Below the pieces are notes generated by a model. The model was not told where the DNA came from and searched no databases. It worked only from the letters and a program-made list of their open reading frames with translations. A stretch of 64,000 nt of DNA from Apodemus sylvaticus (lineage: Eukaryota > Chordata > Mammalia > Rodentia > Muridae). Shown in pieces: positions 11,772-21,814 of the stretch. Position numbers and translations under genes: made by a program. Position 1 is the stretch's first letter. Each line of letters starts with the position of its first letter. The stretch is taken from assembly GCF_947179515.1 (NCBI RefSeq), contig NC_067495.1, forward strand, positions 91,425,423-91,489,422. The letters run 5' to 3'.

Positions 11772-11952
11772 AAAGAGTCTCAGAATCCCAGTCTGGCCTC
11801 AAACTTACTATGTAGTTGAAGATGACTTTGACCTTCAGATCCTCCTGTTTCTTCCTTCCAAGCTAGGATTGCAGGTATGACTTAACATTCTCAATTCATT
11901 CTCCTGCATACTAGGATAGCACTCTACCAACTGAGCTATACCTCTAGCCCTA
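11772..11952 (-). repeat. Composite B1-ID (B4/ID_B1 type) SINE
   Basis: A B1-like part ('gtctggcctcaaacttacta') is followed by a tRNA-like part ('accaactgagctatacctct'). On the reverse strand this is the tRNA-then-7SL order of the composite rodent SINE. Confidence 0.7.
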
Positions 11953-11969
11953 GAATTGATTTTATATTT

Positions 11970-12152
11970 ATTTGTTTGGAGTTTGTGTATGTTTGTGTGT
12001 GTTTGTGTGTGTGTGTGTTTGTGTGTGTGTGTTTGTGTATGTTTGTGTGTGTTTGTGTGTGTGTTCTTGTGTGTGTGTGTTTGTGTATGTTTGTGTGTGT
12101 TCGTGTGTGTGTGTGTGTGTGTGTGTGTTTGTGTGTGTTTGTGTGTGTGTGT

Positions 12153-12195
<43 letters not shown>
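11970..12195. repeat. (TG)n / (TGTGTGTT)n microsatellite
   Basis: About 225 bp of TG interrupted at intervals by TT, CT or AT steps, ending in a purer TG run at about 12156-12194. The 124- to 135-aa frames on both strands are artefacts. Confidence 0.97.
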
Positions 12196-12198
<3 letters not shown>

Positions 12199-12199
12199 G

Positions 12200-12775
12200 C
12201 TAGTCTAGGCATCTCATCTGATCTCCTTCTTGGCAAGTTCAATACATCCCCATGGTTTCCAATAAGACATTCCTTAAAATCAAATTATTTTGCTTCCACT
12301 GAATATAGGCCAAAGTCCAAAGCTCAATAGCACAATAACATTTTCCACGATGCAGTGTGTATGTTTTGCGTCTATTTTGTCTTTTCTTCCTTCTTCATGA
12401 TAAAGTGAAGTAGTGTTTGCAATACATTTACGCGCTTTCTGCTTCGGGGCCTTTCCTCTCTTCCAGTGTCTTCTGTTTGCCAAGCCCTTGTTGTTCTTGT
12501 AAACACCAGCTTTTCTTTTAAGATTGCACTCTCGCTGCCACCATCTGAGATCTGAGGATGTGTCCCAGCTATAACCGCTACATTATTTTATGCAACATTC
12601 AACACTTTATCCCATTCACACAGTTCAGTAATACCCTTTCCCTTTTAAACTTCCAGCTTCAAGAAGGTAAGGCCCTTTGACAGATTCATATTTGCATTTG
12701 GAATATTTAGTACAATGTCTAGCCTACAGAAAGAATAAATACTGCATCACTGAATAGAGCTAGGGTCTGTTTGTT
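12200..12775. other. Tmem35a intron 1, no feature recognised
   Basis: No repeat family or exon is visible to me here. Confidence 0.45.
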
Positions 12776-12779
12776 CTTC

Positions 12780-13040
12780 GAGACTGTCATGTATAGTGAG
12801 CAAGCTGGCCTCTAATTTTCTATACATCTGAGGATGACCTTCAATGTCTGGTTCTCCTGCTCTAACCAAAGATGAGAAGAGGAAGAAAGAGCAATGAGTA
12901 ACATTTTTTCACATGCTCTGGGCTTACAGGCAAGTGCCAACATGCCTGATGTATGCAGCCTGAGGATTGAACCCAAGGCATCATGCATGCTAGGCAAGTG
13001 CTGTCAACTGTAGCCCAAATTAAAAAAAAAAAAAAAACAT
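12780..13040 (-). repeat. Composite SINE (B4/ID_B1 type) carrying a 61-bp foreign insert
   Basis: A B1-like left part and a tRNA-like right part ('ggattgaacccaaggcatca') are recognisable, with an A-run at about 13021-13037. Between them the 61-bp segment 12858-12918, shared with 10237-10297, replaces the expected SINE sequence. Confidence 0.6.
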
Positions 13041-13268
13041 CAGAATGTTCGGCAGATTCTACAAAAATATACTCCAACTCTGCTTTTAAAAATACCTACC
13101 TTACATTCCCATAAAGGGAGTTCAAAATAGTGAGGTGTTCCCATTCTTTGTCTTTTGCCTTTGTCATTTGGAAAAAGCAGTAACTAGAAAGTGTGGATAT
13201 GGATTACATGGACAGTTTAGTCGGTTCAGTGGATTTCCTTTAATTTCTAGTGCTTTACAGGCAGCAAC

Positions 13269-13470
13269 TTTTTTTAAAAAATATTTTATTTATTTTATAA
13301 TATACTATGAGTACACTGTCGCTGTCTTCAGACACTCCAGAAGAGGGCGTCAGATCTCATTACAGATGGCTGTGAGCCACCATGTGGTTGCTAGGAATTG
13401 AACTCAGGACCTCTAGAAGAGCAGTCAGTGCTCTTAACCTCTTAACCTCTGAGCCATCATCTCTCTCGCC
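13269..13470 (-). repeat. B2 SINE with target-site duplication
   Basis: Full B2 in reverse, from the T-run (its A tail) to 'gagccatcatctctctcgcc'. The 10-bp site GCAGCAACTT flanks it at 13261-13270 and 13475-13484. The head carries a small duplication (CTTAACCT repeated at about 13433-13448). Confidence 0.95.
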
Positions 13471-13534
13471 TCAAGCAGCAACTTATAAAGTACTACAAAA
13501 GCAGATTTGCTGCATCATTACTTTTGGTGCCTCT

Positions 13535-13700
13535 CTTAGTCCATTCAGATTTGCCATAACAAAATGTTACAGATTAGTAGTTTGTGAACAACACACATTT
13601 GATTTTTTACAGGTCAGGAGGCTCAATTCAAGGTCAAGGTGCTAGCAGGTCTGGGTCGGCTGAGGGCCTTTGTGGTTTGATTGGTTTCTTCTAAAGATGA
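13535..13700. repeat. Possible ancient mammalian repeat remnant
   Basis: 'ttgccataacaaaatgttac' followed by 'caaggtcaaggtgctagcag' resembles a family also found outside rodents. The family was not identified and the ends are vague. Confidence 0.35.
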
Positions 13701-13792
13701 TGCTAGGGAAAAGACCCTTGCTGGTATGTTCTTTACTCTAATGTTGAACATGTGGTTAATGCATTGATTTCCTTATGATATCCCTACTCTAG

Positions 13793-14176
13793 AAACGTGC
13801 TTACAAGAGCTATGTTCGAGCCCTTCCTCTGCTGAAGAAAATGGGCATCAATTCCATTGTCCTTCGGAAAAGCATTGGTGCTCTTGAAGTGGCCTGTGGC
13901 ATTGTCATGACCCTGGTACCCGGTCGTCCCAAAGATGTGGCCAACTTCTTCCTGCTCTTGCTGGTGTTGGCTGTGCTTTTCTTCCACCAGCTGGTCGGTG
14001 ATCCTCTCAAACGCTACGCCCATGCTCTGGTGTTTGGAATCCTGCTCACCTGCCGCCTGTTGATTGCTCGAAAGCCTGAAGACAGATCTTCTGAGAAGAA
14101 GGCCTTGCCTGAGAGTGCAGAGGAGCAGCCATCCTTATATGAGAAGGCCCCACAGGGCAAAGTGAAGGTGTCATAA
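13793..14176 (+). CDS. Tmem35a: Tmem35a coding exon 2 (residues 41-167, stop TAA)
   Basis: The acceptor AG at 13791-13792 joins in phase 0 to exon 1. This exon encodes residues 41-167 and ends at the TAA 14174-14176. Predicted transmembrane helices lie at about residues 62-82, 90-108 and 115-132, giving four with exon 1. This is the four-helix DoxX-like fold known for the family. The tail from residue 133 is hydrophilic and charged, rich in Glu, Lys and Ser, and ends KVKVS. Nothing is broken: there is no frameshift or premature stop. The exon is clearly under coding constraint compared with the surrounding repeats. Confidence 0.97.
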   Translation, partial: KRAYKSYVRALPLLKKMGINSIVLRKSIGALEVACGIVMTLVPGRPKDVANFFLLLLVLAVLFFHQLVGDPLKRYAHALVFGILLTCRLLIARKPEDRSSEKKALPESAEEQPSLYEKAPQGKVKVS

Positions 14177-15327
14177 AAATTGGGAGTACAAAGAATGGAC
14201 CTTCTAGGAAGTTGCTTCCTTGACACCCAAGATGACATCAGTGTGTGTGTGTGTATGTGTGTGTGTTTTCCTTTGTTTATCTTGGGAGTAAAGAGAAAAA
14301 TACAATCTGTAAGTTAATTGATTGTGTACATCTATACCCTAAAATGACCTCTCCACATTGACATTTGTGCACCACCTGTAATTTCTCTGGAGCAACACTC
14401 ACATCTTGCTGCATGTACATGTATATGGCTACTATTGAGGTGTAACTGTGAGAGGGACTCCAGCAAGCATGTGATTGTGAGATTATGTGTGGGGCAATGT
14501 ATTTAACTGCCATGTGTGTGGGTATACAAGTACTTGTAGAGGAGGCTCTGATCTTGAACTAATCCTGCACAAGTATCCTTCCCTTTATAAACTGATTCCA
14601 GTGAAGACAGAATGAAAAACAGTCCCATAAAGAGAGTTGTTTCCTGATGGAAAACAAATGACCTAGTTTGATCCTTCAAGCAATGCAGTGGGGTGGGGGT
14701 GGTCACCTTGCCTTTGTCTGAGCCCAAGCTACTGAGCTCCTTAGTAACCTTTTACTAGACACTGTCAACTTTTGTTTTAAGTACAAAACTGCCCCACTTT
14801 ACCATACTCAGTAGCCACCCAGGATCTGAAGCTTTCCCTCTGTTTCTACGCAGGGACCAGGGATTTGTCCTGGTACAAGTTTCAATCTCCAGCCCTAGTA
14901 GTTTTCCGAAACCTGCAATTGGATGGAGAATCTATATCCAGTGTTTATCTGTAGGAAGAGTTCTCTACTCCTATTGATTCCCCACCAATCTTTGCTAACA
15001 GTAACAAAGTCCAAAGCACCCCCTAGAAATGTCTACTTTACATCCCTTCAGCATTCCAGAGAGTGGAGTTTAGCTGGGGGAAGGACGTTTGACATGGGTT
15101 AGTAGGATTGACCAATATGGAAATTTGCTTCTGTAGTTACATACTGCTGTTTCTCTTTGTTAAATGTGCTTTGATGGTGTTAATATTGTTGTACCTAGGA
15201 TGGGGAAGGGGGAGGGTTTGTGTGTGGGGAGAGTGCTTACTGTATTTCTTCAGTGCCATTGTTCTTGGTAATTGACACTTGTCTTCTTTTGCTCATTCTT
15301 TCAAAATAAAGATTTTTGAAATTTGGA
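14177..15327 (+). other. Tmem35a: Tmem35a 3' UTR
   Basis: About 1.15 kb of non-coding sequence follows the stop codon. It contains a TG run at about 14241-14267 and ends at a canonical polyadenylation signal. No SINE lies within it. The end coordinate is inferred from the signal. Confidence 0.75.
15305..15310 (+). terminator. Tmem35a: Tmem35a poly(A) signal AATAAA
   Basis: AATAAA in 'tcaaaataaagattttt', followed within 30 bases by a TG/GGTG-rich stretch. It is the most convincing signal downstream of the Tmem35a stop. Confidence 0.75.
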
Positions 15328-15435
15328 GGACATGGTGTGGATATGGACTGCAAAGCTGGAAAGAAAGGTTCCTGTAATGAAGGGACTCAGATTCTTCCAT
15401 CTGTGTGAAGTTCTTGAGGTTTTGTGTTGTTATTT

Positions 15436-15608
15436 GTTTTAAGACAGGGCCTTACTCAGTATCCTAAATTGTCCTCAAAGTAGAGATTCTCTTGCCCCTT
15501 CTCCCTCTGAAACTAGGTCTCATGAGCTAGTTTGGTACTCGGAGAAATCCACTTGCCTCTGCCTTCTTATTGCTGGATTAAAGGCATGTGTCGCCACATC
15601 TAGTTTCT
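15436..15608 (-). repeat. B1-like SINE, diverged
   Basis: 'ttaagacagggccttactca' begins and 'ggattaaaggcatgtgtcgc' ends a reverse B1. The middle holds extra sequence, so this may be two overlapping fragments. Confidence 0.65.
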
Positions 15609-15609
15609 G

Positions 15610-16800
15610 GCTTACAAACAAACAAACGTCTAGATGAAGAAGAGAACAGGGGTGTATTAATTTCAGTATACATATGAGGCTACTAACTTGCTCATCCTTT
15701 TAAGGTCCTTCATGTGTTTTTTTTTTTTTGATGTTAACATGGGAAAGCCTTACAGTCAGGAGCCTAATACCATCTCCAGGTTCAGGAAGGATTTTATTGA
15801 GAGTCAAAGGAAAAGATGAAAAATTACTTCAGAAAAAAACCCCAAGGGTTCATTAAATAAATATGAAACATTGTCTCTTACCACAGTGTGTCTGTAAAGT
15901 GACAAGTTGTACTGCCACAAATTTGTCATGCTAAGTAAGCTATTTTGTCACTTAGGGTACCATTTCTTCTGTGAAAAGGAGGGCGAAGCCTTCAATCCTG
16001 TTCAGTTTACACTTCTTTGAGTCTATTAAATCATTAAAAGCATGAAAAATGGCTCAATAAAAATTTCAATTTTACTAAAGAGCAGCTATCAGGAAAAAAA
16101 GGACAGTCTCAATTTTTATGCATGAGTAAATGAGTTTGTCAAACTACCCTAAAAGCCATGTTCGAAGTGTTAGTCATTTCTGCTGTAGTCTGTCTCAGAC
16201 ACTTCAAATGAATCCTTGATTATGCTTATCTGACATGACAAATTTTTTTCTTTTATAATTTTGCATAAGGTTCATAATAATATTATGCTCTCAAGTTGCT
16301 GAGAGGCACTAAATTTAATCTCTTATTCTTAGGCATTTTTCTCCTTTTAAAGACAAGGGTCACACTGTCTTTAGGAAGTCCTGGAACCCTCAGTGATCCC
16401 TCTCCTTCATGTCTCCTGTGTGCTGGGGTAACAGGCTCCAGACACCACTCTGGGTTTTACTCCTAGTTTAATATATATTAAATTAGGGTCTAAAGTTAGA
16501 CCCTGGTCTAAGTTCTTGTTGCTGGTTTTGTAGTTTAAGACCAGTTAGTTCTTTAAAGTTAGGAGTTTTTTTTTTTACATGCTGACATCCTTCCAGGTAT
16601 ATTAATCTCTCACCCAGAATATGTTTTTAGTGAGTTTAAGTTACTTGTACCAATCATCTGTCAAAATCAGGCAGATCTTGTGGTTTCCTCTGCCCCACTG
16701 TCCCAACTCTACAGGAAAGTGACACTTTTTAAGCCACGCAGCATAGGGAAAAATGCACCTTTATTGTCAAATCTTCAGTTTCACATTTTTTTTCTGCAGA
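15610..16800. other. Intergenic DNA between Tmem35a and Cenpi
   Basis: AT-rich sequence without a recognisable gene. Small palindromes occur: TTTAATATATATTAAA at 16467-16482, then a GGGTCTAA/TTAGACCC hairpin from 16486. The sequence 'cacctttattgtc' near 16756 gives AATAAA on the reverse strand, but no reverse-strand exon was found to go with it. Confidence 0.5.
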
Positions 16801-17022
16801 TTCAAAGCCCCGACATTTGGAGGGGGGGCTCCATGCGGACAAAATGAACAGGGCACTTGCCCGCATTAAACTCTAGCCATTTCGCACTGTTTCACTCATG
16901 CAAGCCCTTTCAATACATACAGACCACCACTGACCAAGTTACTCCAGGAGCAACTGCCGGCAGGGGCGTGCCACAGACCTATGTGGGTGGGGCCAGTCGT
17001 CTGCGTCATCGAGCCGCGTCAC

Positions 17023-17032
17023 TTTCCGCGCG
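17023..17032 (+). promoter_or_regulatory. E2F-like site
   Basis: TTTCCGCGCG matches the E2F consensus TTTSSCGC closely. It lies in the CpG-rich Cenpi promoter. Binding is inferred. Confidence 0.45.
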
Positions 17033-17069
17033 CGGGCGCGCCACCTCCCGCCCTAGAGCGACACTTGGG

Positions 17070-17074
17070 CCAAT
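17070..17074 (+). promoter_or_regulatory. CCAAT box
   Basis: GGGCCAATTAG carries a CCAAT core about 50 bp upstream of the NRF1 site. CCAAT boxes bound by NF-Y are typical of G2/M genes. Function is inferred. Confidence 0.5.
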
Positions 17075-17120
17075 TAGCTTTTGGCTGAACTAACTCCAAA
17101 GCCGCTGCGGTCTCCTAAAG

Positions 17121-17130
17121 GCGCATGCGC
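17121..17130 (+). promoter_or_regulatory. NRF1 palindrome GCGCATGCGC
   Basis: Perfect canonical NRF1 site in the Cenpi promoter. NRF1 sites are common near the start sites of CpG-island promoters. Confidence 0.7.
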
Positions 17131-17147
17131 GGGGCCGGGCCCGCGCC

Positions 17148-17153
17148 TTTGAA
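17148..17153 (+). promoter_or_regulatory. CHR-like element TTTGAA
   Basis: TTTGAA is the core of the cell-cycle genes homology region used by the DREAM and MuvB complexes for G2/M control. Its position next to the probable start site suits Cenpi, but a six-base match is weak on its own. Confidence 0.4.
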
Positions 17154-17697
17154 TCTCGGAGGCGGCTTTTGAGTTCCGAGGCTGTCAGGTCGCAGAGGTT
17201 CTCTAGGTGAGTTGCCAAGCGGCTGGGGTTCGGGTGGAGGCTCAGAGATCTAGAATCCTGTGACTCGCGGGGGTATGACTAAACCTGAAAAGGCTATCTG
17301 GGATCGGATTTTCGTCTGTGGTCCCAGGAATTGGCCTAGTCGGGAGTGGTTTGCCATTTTCACGGTTGGGTGGGGAGGGGAGGAGATTTGTGAAGTGACC
17401 CACAAGAGATGCCCGAACAGTTCGTCCAATGGGGTTATAGTCAGCTCCCTGGCCCCTCCTCTATAGGACGCTTCTGTCTTGGGACCTCTTGTCCCTCACA
17501 TTTGAATTTACTTGTTCTCTTGCTGTTCTAGGATGAAGAGATTAATGTCGTTACATCTGTCCCCATAGATTTTTTTTTTTCCATTTGAAGCTAAAACCTG
17601 AGAAGTCAGTGTTGGTTCCTTATTGGTCATTCTTGGTTTCCATCATTCCTATGTCTAATTGGTTGTTGTTGTTTTGTTTTCCCTTTTTAACAAATAG

Positions 17698-17822
17698 GCT
17701 GCCCGAGTGCATATACTGCTGAATCAAGCATCAAGTCTGCCTCTAAATGAGGATCTTTTTTACACTTTAACACAGCCTAGGCCTACTGTAGGCTGGTCAT
17801 CTGCTTTCTTTGCCAAAGCCTG
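17698..17822 (+). other. Cenpi: Cenpi non-coding exon 2 (5' UTR)
   Basis: Acceptor 'ttaacaaatag' before 17698 and donor GTAAGT at 17823 frame a 125-bp exon. It has no long open frame. It contains an ATG at 17747 that opens a 7-residue upstream ORF ending TAA at 17768-17770. Confidence 0.75.
17747..17770 (+). promoter_or_regulatory. Cenpi upstream ORF (7 codons plus stop)
   Basis: ATG in 'taaatgagg' (A at -3, A at +4) reads seven codons to a TAA, all within exon 2. If exon 2 is included in the mRNA, this uORF could lower translation of CENP-I. Confidence 0.5.
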
Positions 17823-18179
17823 GTAAGTTTTCTTGACACTTCTGGACTCTAGTGTTCTGGGTCTTAAGTCTTCTCTCTCCTGTGGCTTCCTGTAACAGTG
17901 AAAAGTCAGAGTCACTACTCTTTGCTTACAAGACCCAATATGACATCCCTGCCTACCTCTCTGACTTCATCTCTAGCTTCCCCTTCTTCCACTCTACTCT
18001 GTCCACACCGGTGTTGATGTGTTTTTTTTTAACACACAAAGTTCTTTCTTGCCTGAATGATCTTAGCTTTCCTTTTCCTTGTCATAAAATACTCTTCTGC
18101 CCTGTGTTCATATGGTACACTCCTCCATGGCACTTAGATTTCGCTTAAATGTCACTTGACAGAGGTGTTTTATTTACTT

Positions 18180-18465
18180 TCCTATTGGCAACTTATAAAA
18201 GAAAGCATTTGATTTGAGGTTTACTATTCCAGAGAGTAGTAGAGGCCATGACCCATCGGTGGTGGGCAGGTAGGCGTGGCACTGGAACAGTAGCTGAGAG
18301 CTTAGTATATCTGAGCCACATACACTAGGCAGAGAGCTAAATGGGCCTCTTCCAACAAGGCCATACCTCCTAATCCTTCCTAAATAGTTCCACTAATTGG
18401 GGACCAAGTAGTCAAATATATGGGCCTATGGGGGTTTGCTCATTCAAACACCACAAGAGACTTTA
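18180..18465 (-). repeat. LTR-like murine dispersed repeat
   Basis: 'ccaacaaggccatacctcct' and 'ttggggaccaagtagtcaaa' are signatures of a frequent murine repeat also seen at 49.3 kb and, in part, at 62.5 kb. The family name is not certain. It is non-coding. Confidence 0.55.
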
Positions 18466-18934
18466 TCTGAATACCTACTCTACCCTGTTTCTGTCATTTC
18501 ACAGGTTGATTCATTGGCTTATCACCTTCATGTTCCAGTGGAGTGTTCATGAATTTGGGTGCCATGATGTTTTATTTTTTTGTAGCCCTGGTAACTAGAT
18601 TTGTGTTTGGCATAAAGATGATATACAGTAATTAAATTTATTAACTGTTTGAAATAATGAATGGATAACATTGCTACCCTTGGTACTAGTTAGCTTTTTA
18701 AACTGTGGTGATTTTAACATAGTACTGAAACAAAAGGAGTATAAAGAGTGAAGGCAAAATCAAGGAGGGGTAGAGAGAAAAAGGAGGAGGAGGTGTCGAA
18801 AAATATAGCAATCATGAACTAGAATGGTTTTGTACTTATATGATAAAGCCATTTTAAAATCGAAGTTTAGCTGATAATATTTTACAGTGGCAAGTAAATA
18901 GATTTGTTTCTGTTTGGGTCAAGGGCTTTCTAAA

Positions 18935-18960
18935 ACAAAACAAAACAAAACAAAACAAAA
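18935..18960. repeat. (AAAAC)n microsatellite
   Basis: Five AAAAC units in Cenpi intron 2. Confidence 0.95.
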
Positions 18961-19084
18961 GCTAGCCTACGGGTTATGGCTCCTGAATTCTTCATCACTG
19001 AATACCTGTTGCATATGGGAATTCCAGCAAATATGGTCATGTCTCTAGCTGATTAATAGTAACATGGCACTTGTTTCTGTCTAG

Positions 19085-19313
19085 AACGTGAAGACAGTGA
19101 TGACAACTCCAAGGCTTACTAGATCCTCCCAGCTACAAAACAGACTTTCTCAAAGCAGTAATAGTCGTCAGACCAGCCTCTTAGACTGGAAGGTAAAAGA
19201 CAATTCAGACAATTCCAAGAATGTCTTGAAAGAAAGTTCAGTAGAAGATTCCAAACATGCTGATGATCAAACTGAAGATGCTCTACAGATTGCACTAGGA
19301 TACTTCCAGAAAG
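19085..19313 (+). CDS. Cenpi: Cenpi exon 3, first coding exon (residues 1-71)
   Basis: The acceptor AG is at 19083-19084. The start ATG at 19100 (G at -3) gives MTTPRLTRSSQLQNRLSQSS, which aligns from residue 1 with human CENP-I. The 15 bases before it are 5' UTR; the same frame stays open back to the exon edge but without an ATG. The donor is at 19314, with one base of codon 72 carried over. This N-terminal exon is basic, Ser/Gln-rich and probably disordered. It diverges from human far more than the following exons, as is usual for the tails of centromere proteins. Confidence 0.93.
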
Positions 19314-19382
19314 GTAAAGGCAGCTTGTGACCGTGCAGGGGTTTTGTTTTGTATTGTTTTTATTTACTTTTTTAAATTGCAG

Positions 19383-19562
19383 CTGAGTCTCTGTACCCCA
19401 GGCTGGCTTTGAATTCACTTTGTAGCTGAGGGTTGCCTGCAGCTCCCAATCTGCCTATTCCTCACTCTTGCTGGCTGAGATTCCAGGTGTGCATTGACTA
19501 TGTCTACTTTATGCTAGAGCCCAGAACTCTAGCAACTCAGCTACAACCCCAGCCCCCAAAGT
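19383..19562 (-). repeat. Composite B1-ID (B4 type) SINE
   Basis: B1-like 'caggctggctttgaattcac' followed by tRNA-like 'tagcaactcagctacaaccc' on the + strand fits a reversed composite SINE. Confidence 0.65.
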
Positions 19563-19589
19563 CCCGTTTTTCTCTAAAAAATATTTCAG

Positions 19590-19725
19590 TTGTAATTGCT
19601 GCATGTAGTGGCAGATACACCTATAATTCCAAACACTGAAATTGCTGGCTTAGGTTAGAAGAATATAACTTAAGGCTACATTGGGCTATATAGTGGAAAC
19701 CTGCCTGAAAATAATTCTCATCTTT
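19590..19725 (+). repeat. Degenerate B1-like SINE
   Basis: 'tgcatgtagtggcagataca' and 'ggctacattgggctatatag' retain the B1 order. Confidence 0.55.
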
Positions 19726-19745
19726 TTCCTTTCCTTGCCTTTTAG

Positions 19746-19895
19746 TTTTTCCAGACAGTGTTTCTCTGTGTAGCCCTGGCTGTCCTGGAACTCACTCTGT
19801 AGACCAGGCTGACCTCGAACTCAGAAATCTGCCTGCCTCTGCCTCCCAAGTGCTGGGATTAAAGGCGTGTGCCACCACTGCACTACTGCCTGGCT
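19746..19895 (-). repeat. B1 SINE, near consensus
   Basis: Reverse B1 from 'ccagacagtgtttctctgtg' to 'ccaccactgcactactgcct', little diverged. Confidence 0.95.
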
Positions 19896-19902
19896 AAGAC
19901 TT

Positions 19903-20068
19903 TTTTTTTGTTTTTTTGTTTTTTTTTTTTTGTTTTTGAGACAGGGTCTCACTGTATAGCCCTCGCTGGCCTGAAACTTACTATGTAGACCAGCTGGCCT
20001 CAGACTCACAGAGATCCACTTGCGTCTTTCTCCTAAATGGTAGGATTCAAGGCACCATTATGTCCACT
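19903..20068 (-). repeat. B1 SINE
   Basis: T-rich tail followed by 'gagacagggtctcactgtat', then 'ctatgtagaccagctggcct'. It sits directly after another B1 in the same orientation. Confidence 0.85.
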
Positions 20069-20336
20069 TGTAAGATGCTCTTAAAGGAAACATGTTTTCA
20101 TTTATTCAAATTTTTATGTAATAGTCATTTATAGAGAATTTACTATATAATGGTAAATAATATAAATAAACTATATAATATAAAGAAAACAATCTGTTTT
20201 TCCAGCATACTTGACAGACACTGTGGTTGCCTGAGAATCTACCAAACAGACTAATGTTTACCATCTACTCTTAGCCATCTGATTTTGTTGCTGTGGGATG
20301 GAACCTGTCACTGTGATTTTTGAAAGGTTTCTAGGA

Positions 20337-20541
20337 GGCTGGGGAGATGGTCCAGTTGATGACTGTGCATGTAAAAGTCTTGGCATGGTGTATATGCTTA
20401 TACTGGAATTACTAGGGCAGCAGAGATGAGAGATTTCTTATAGTTTACTGGCCAGAAATCTAGATGAATTGAGGAGCTCCCAGTTGAGAAGCCTTCTCTC
20501 AAAAAAGGTGGAGAGTTAGCAGCATCACCATTGTCTCCCCG

Positions 20542-20575
<34 letters not shown>

Positions 20576-20580
20576 ATGCG
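20337..20580 (+). repeat. tRNA-derived SINE (B3/B4-like) ending in a CA run
   Basis: 'aggctggggagatggtccag' starts like the B2/B3 head. The rest is diverged and ends in a CA microsatellite at about 20544-20572. Confidence 0.5.
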
Positions 20581-20700
20581 CACAAGAGTGGGTACATGCA
20601 CACCTATATACACAAATATAGATTTCTAGGTAATTTTTTGCACTGCAGAGTTTGGGAATTGTTCTAATTTGAAAGAGGTTTTAAGTTAAATTAATCTCTC

Positions 20701-20704
<4 letters not shown>

Positions 20705-20739
<35 letters not shown>

Positions 20740-20790
20740 CCTATACCAACACACACACACACACACGTACACGCGCGCGCACACACACAC
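20705..20790. repeat. (AT)n followed by (CA)n microsatellites
   Basis: AT run at about 20706-20734, then CA runs at 20750-20766 and about 20770-20790 with a GCGC interruption. Confidence 0.95.
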
Positions 20791-20842
20791 ATTAGAGATG
20801 TCAGTCCATGATGAAAGTATTGAGTAATAAAGGCTCTCAAGG

Positions 20843-21000
20843 CTTTTTTTTCCTTCTGGCTTTTTGAGACAGGGTTTCTCTGTGTAGCCCTGGCTGTCCT
20901 GGAACTCACTCAGTAGACCAGGTTGGCCTAGAACTCAGAAATCCACCTGCCTCTGCCTCCCAGAGCGCTGGGATTAAAGGTGTGCGCCACCACTGCCCAG
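20843..21000 (-). repeat. B1 SINE, near consensus
   Basis: Reverse B1 with T-tail and 'gagacagggtttctctgtgt' through 'gtgtgcgccaccactgccca'. Confidence 0.95.
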
Positions 21001-21137
21001 TTTTAAAGGTTTTTTTCCCCCCTTTGGAAAACATTTATTACATAAATCTGTTCCTTTAACAAAGTTGTAATTGTTGAGGATGGAGCACTGAAAGAATTTT
21101 CAAAGTCTTACTGTTTAATATTTTTTTCTTTTTCCAG

Positions 21138-21275
21138 GTCCTAAGAAAGCATCATGGAGTAAAGATGCGGTCTTGGAAAAACACTTGAACATCGTGGAAG
21201 AGGTGGCTTTGAACAATGGCTTAGCTCCAGAGGCAATTGATGTTTTATTGAATGTGGCACTCAGTGGCAAGTTTG
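21138..21275 (+). CDS. Cenpi: Cenpi exon 4 (residues 72-117)
   Basis: 'tttttccag' acceptor and GTATGT donor. It completes the Gly codon split with exon 3 and reads PKKASWSKDAVLEKHL through VLLNVALSGKFG, matching the conserved start of the Mis6/CENP-I fold. One base of codon 118 is carried into exon 5. Confidence 0.95.
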
Positions 21276-21533
21276 GTATGTTCCATTTGTCATCAGTTTC
21301 TTGTTAAAATGCCTTTCCTCACAGTTTGTGTTTTGTTGGTTTTGTTTTGTTTTTTCCTTTTGAAAGGAAATGTACTGTATTTTTTTTTCCTGACAGTAGG
21401 CTTTTTTACAAAATATATTATGCTCATGGTTTCTCCTTTATCAGATTCTCCCAGATCATCCCCACCTCTTGTTCCATCCCACTCCATGCTTGTTTTTTCT
21501 CTCTCTTTAGAAAAAATAAATAAGCTGGGCAGT

Positions 21534-21710
21534 GGTGGCGCACACCTTTAATCCCAGCACTTGAGAGGCAGAGGCAGGCGGATTTCTGAGTTCGAGGTCA
21601 GCCTGGTCTACAGAGTGAGTTCCAGGACAGCCAGGGCTATACAGAAAAACCCTTTCTTGAAAAAACCACCCCCCCAAAAAAAAAACAAAAAAAAAGAAAA
21701 AAGAAAACAG
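21534..21710 (+). repeat. B1 SINE with long A-rich tail
   Basis: 'gctgggcagtggtggcgcac' through 'cagccagggctatacagaaa', then an A-rich tail broken by a C-run. Confidence 0.95.
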
Positions 21711-21814
21711 GCAAATAAGCAAACTAGAATAGAACAAACTAAACAGGCCAACAAAACACACAAGAAGCATGTACACAAGCGGAGACACAATGAGGTAACT
21801 GTAGTTCACTTAGA

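Larger units (their letters stand above)
16950..17206 (+). promoter_or_regulatory. Cenpi: Cenpi CpG-rich promoter and non-coding exon 1
   Basis: This is the only strongly CpG-rich block in the window, including CGCGCGCGGGCGCGCC near 17028. It ends at a consensus donor GTGAGT at 17207. No TATA box is present, so transcription probably starts at several points between about 17090 and 17180. Exon 1 contains no ATG downstream of the NRF1 site. The combined motifs (separate entries) fit a cell-cycle gene. Confidence 0.8.

Noticed and set aside
16740..16800. Possible 3' end of a reverse-strand gene (AATAAA on the reverse strand near 16756)
   Set aside because: No reverse-strand exon, splice site or protein match was found between here and the Cenpi promoter.
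19088..19099. GTG codon at 19088 as Cenpi start
   Set aside because: The ATG at 19100 has a good context (G at -3) and gives a protein that lines up from residue 1 with human CENP-I. GTG starts are very rare in mammals.
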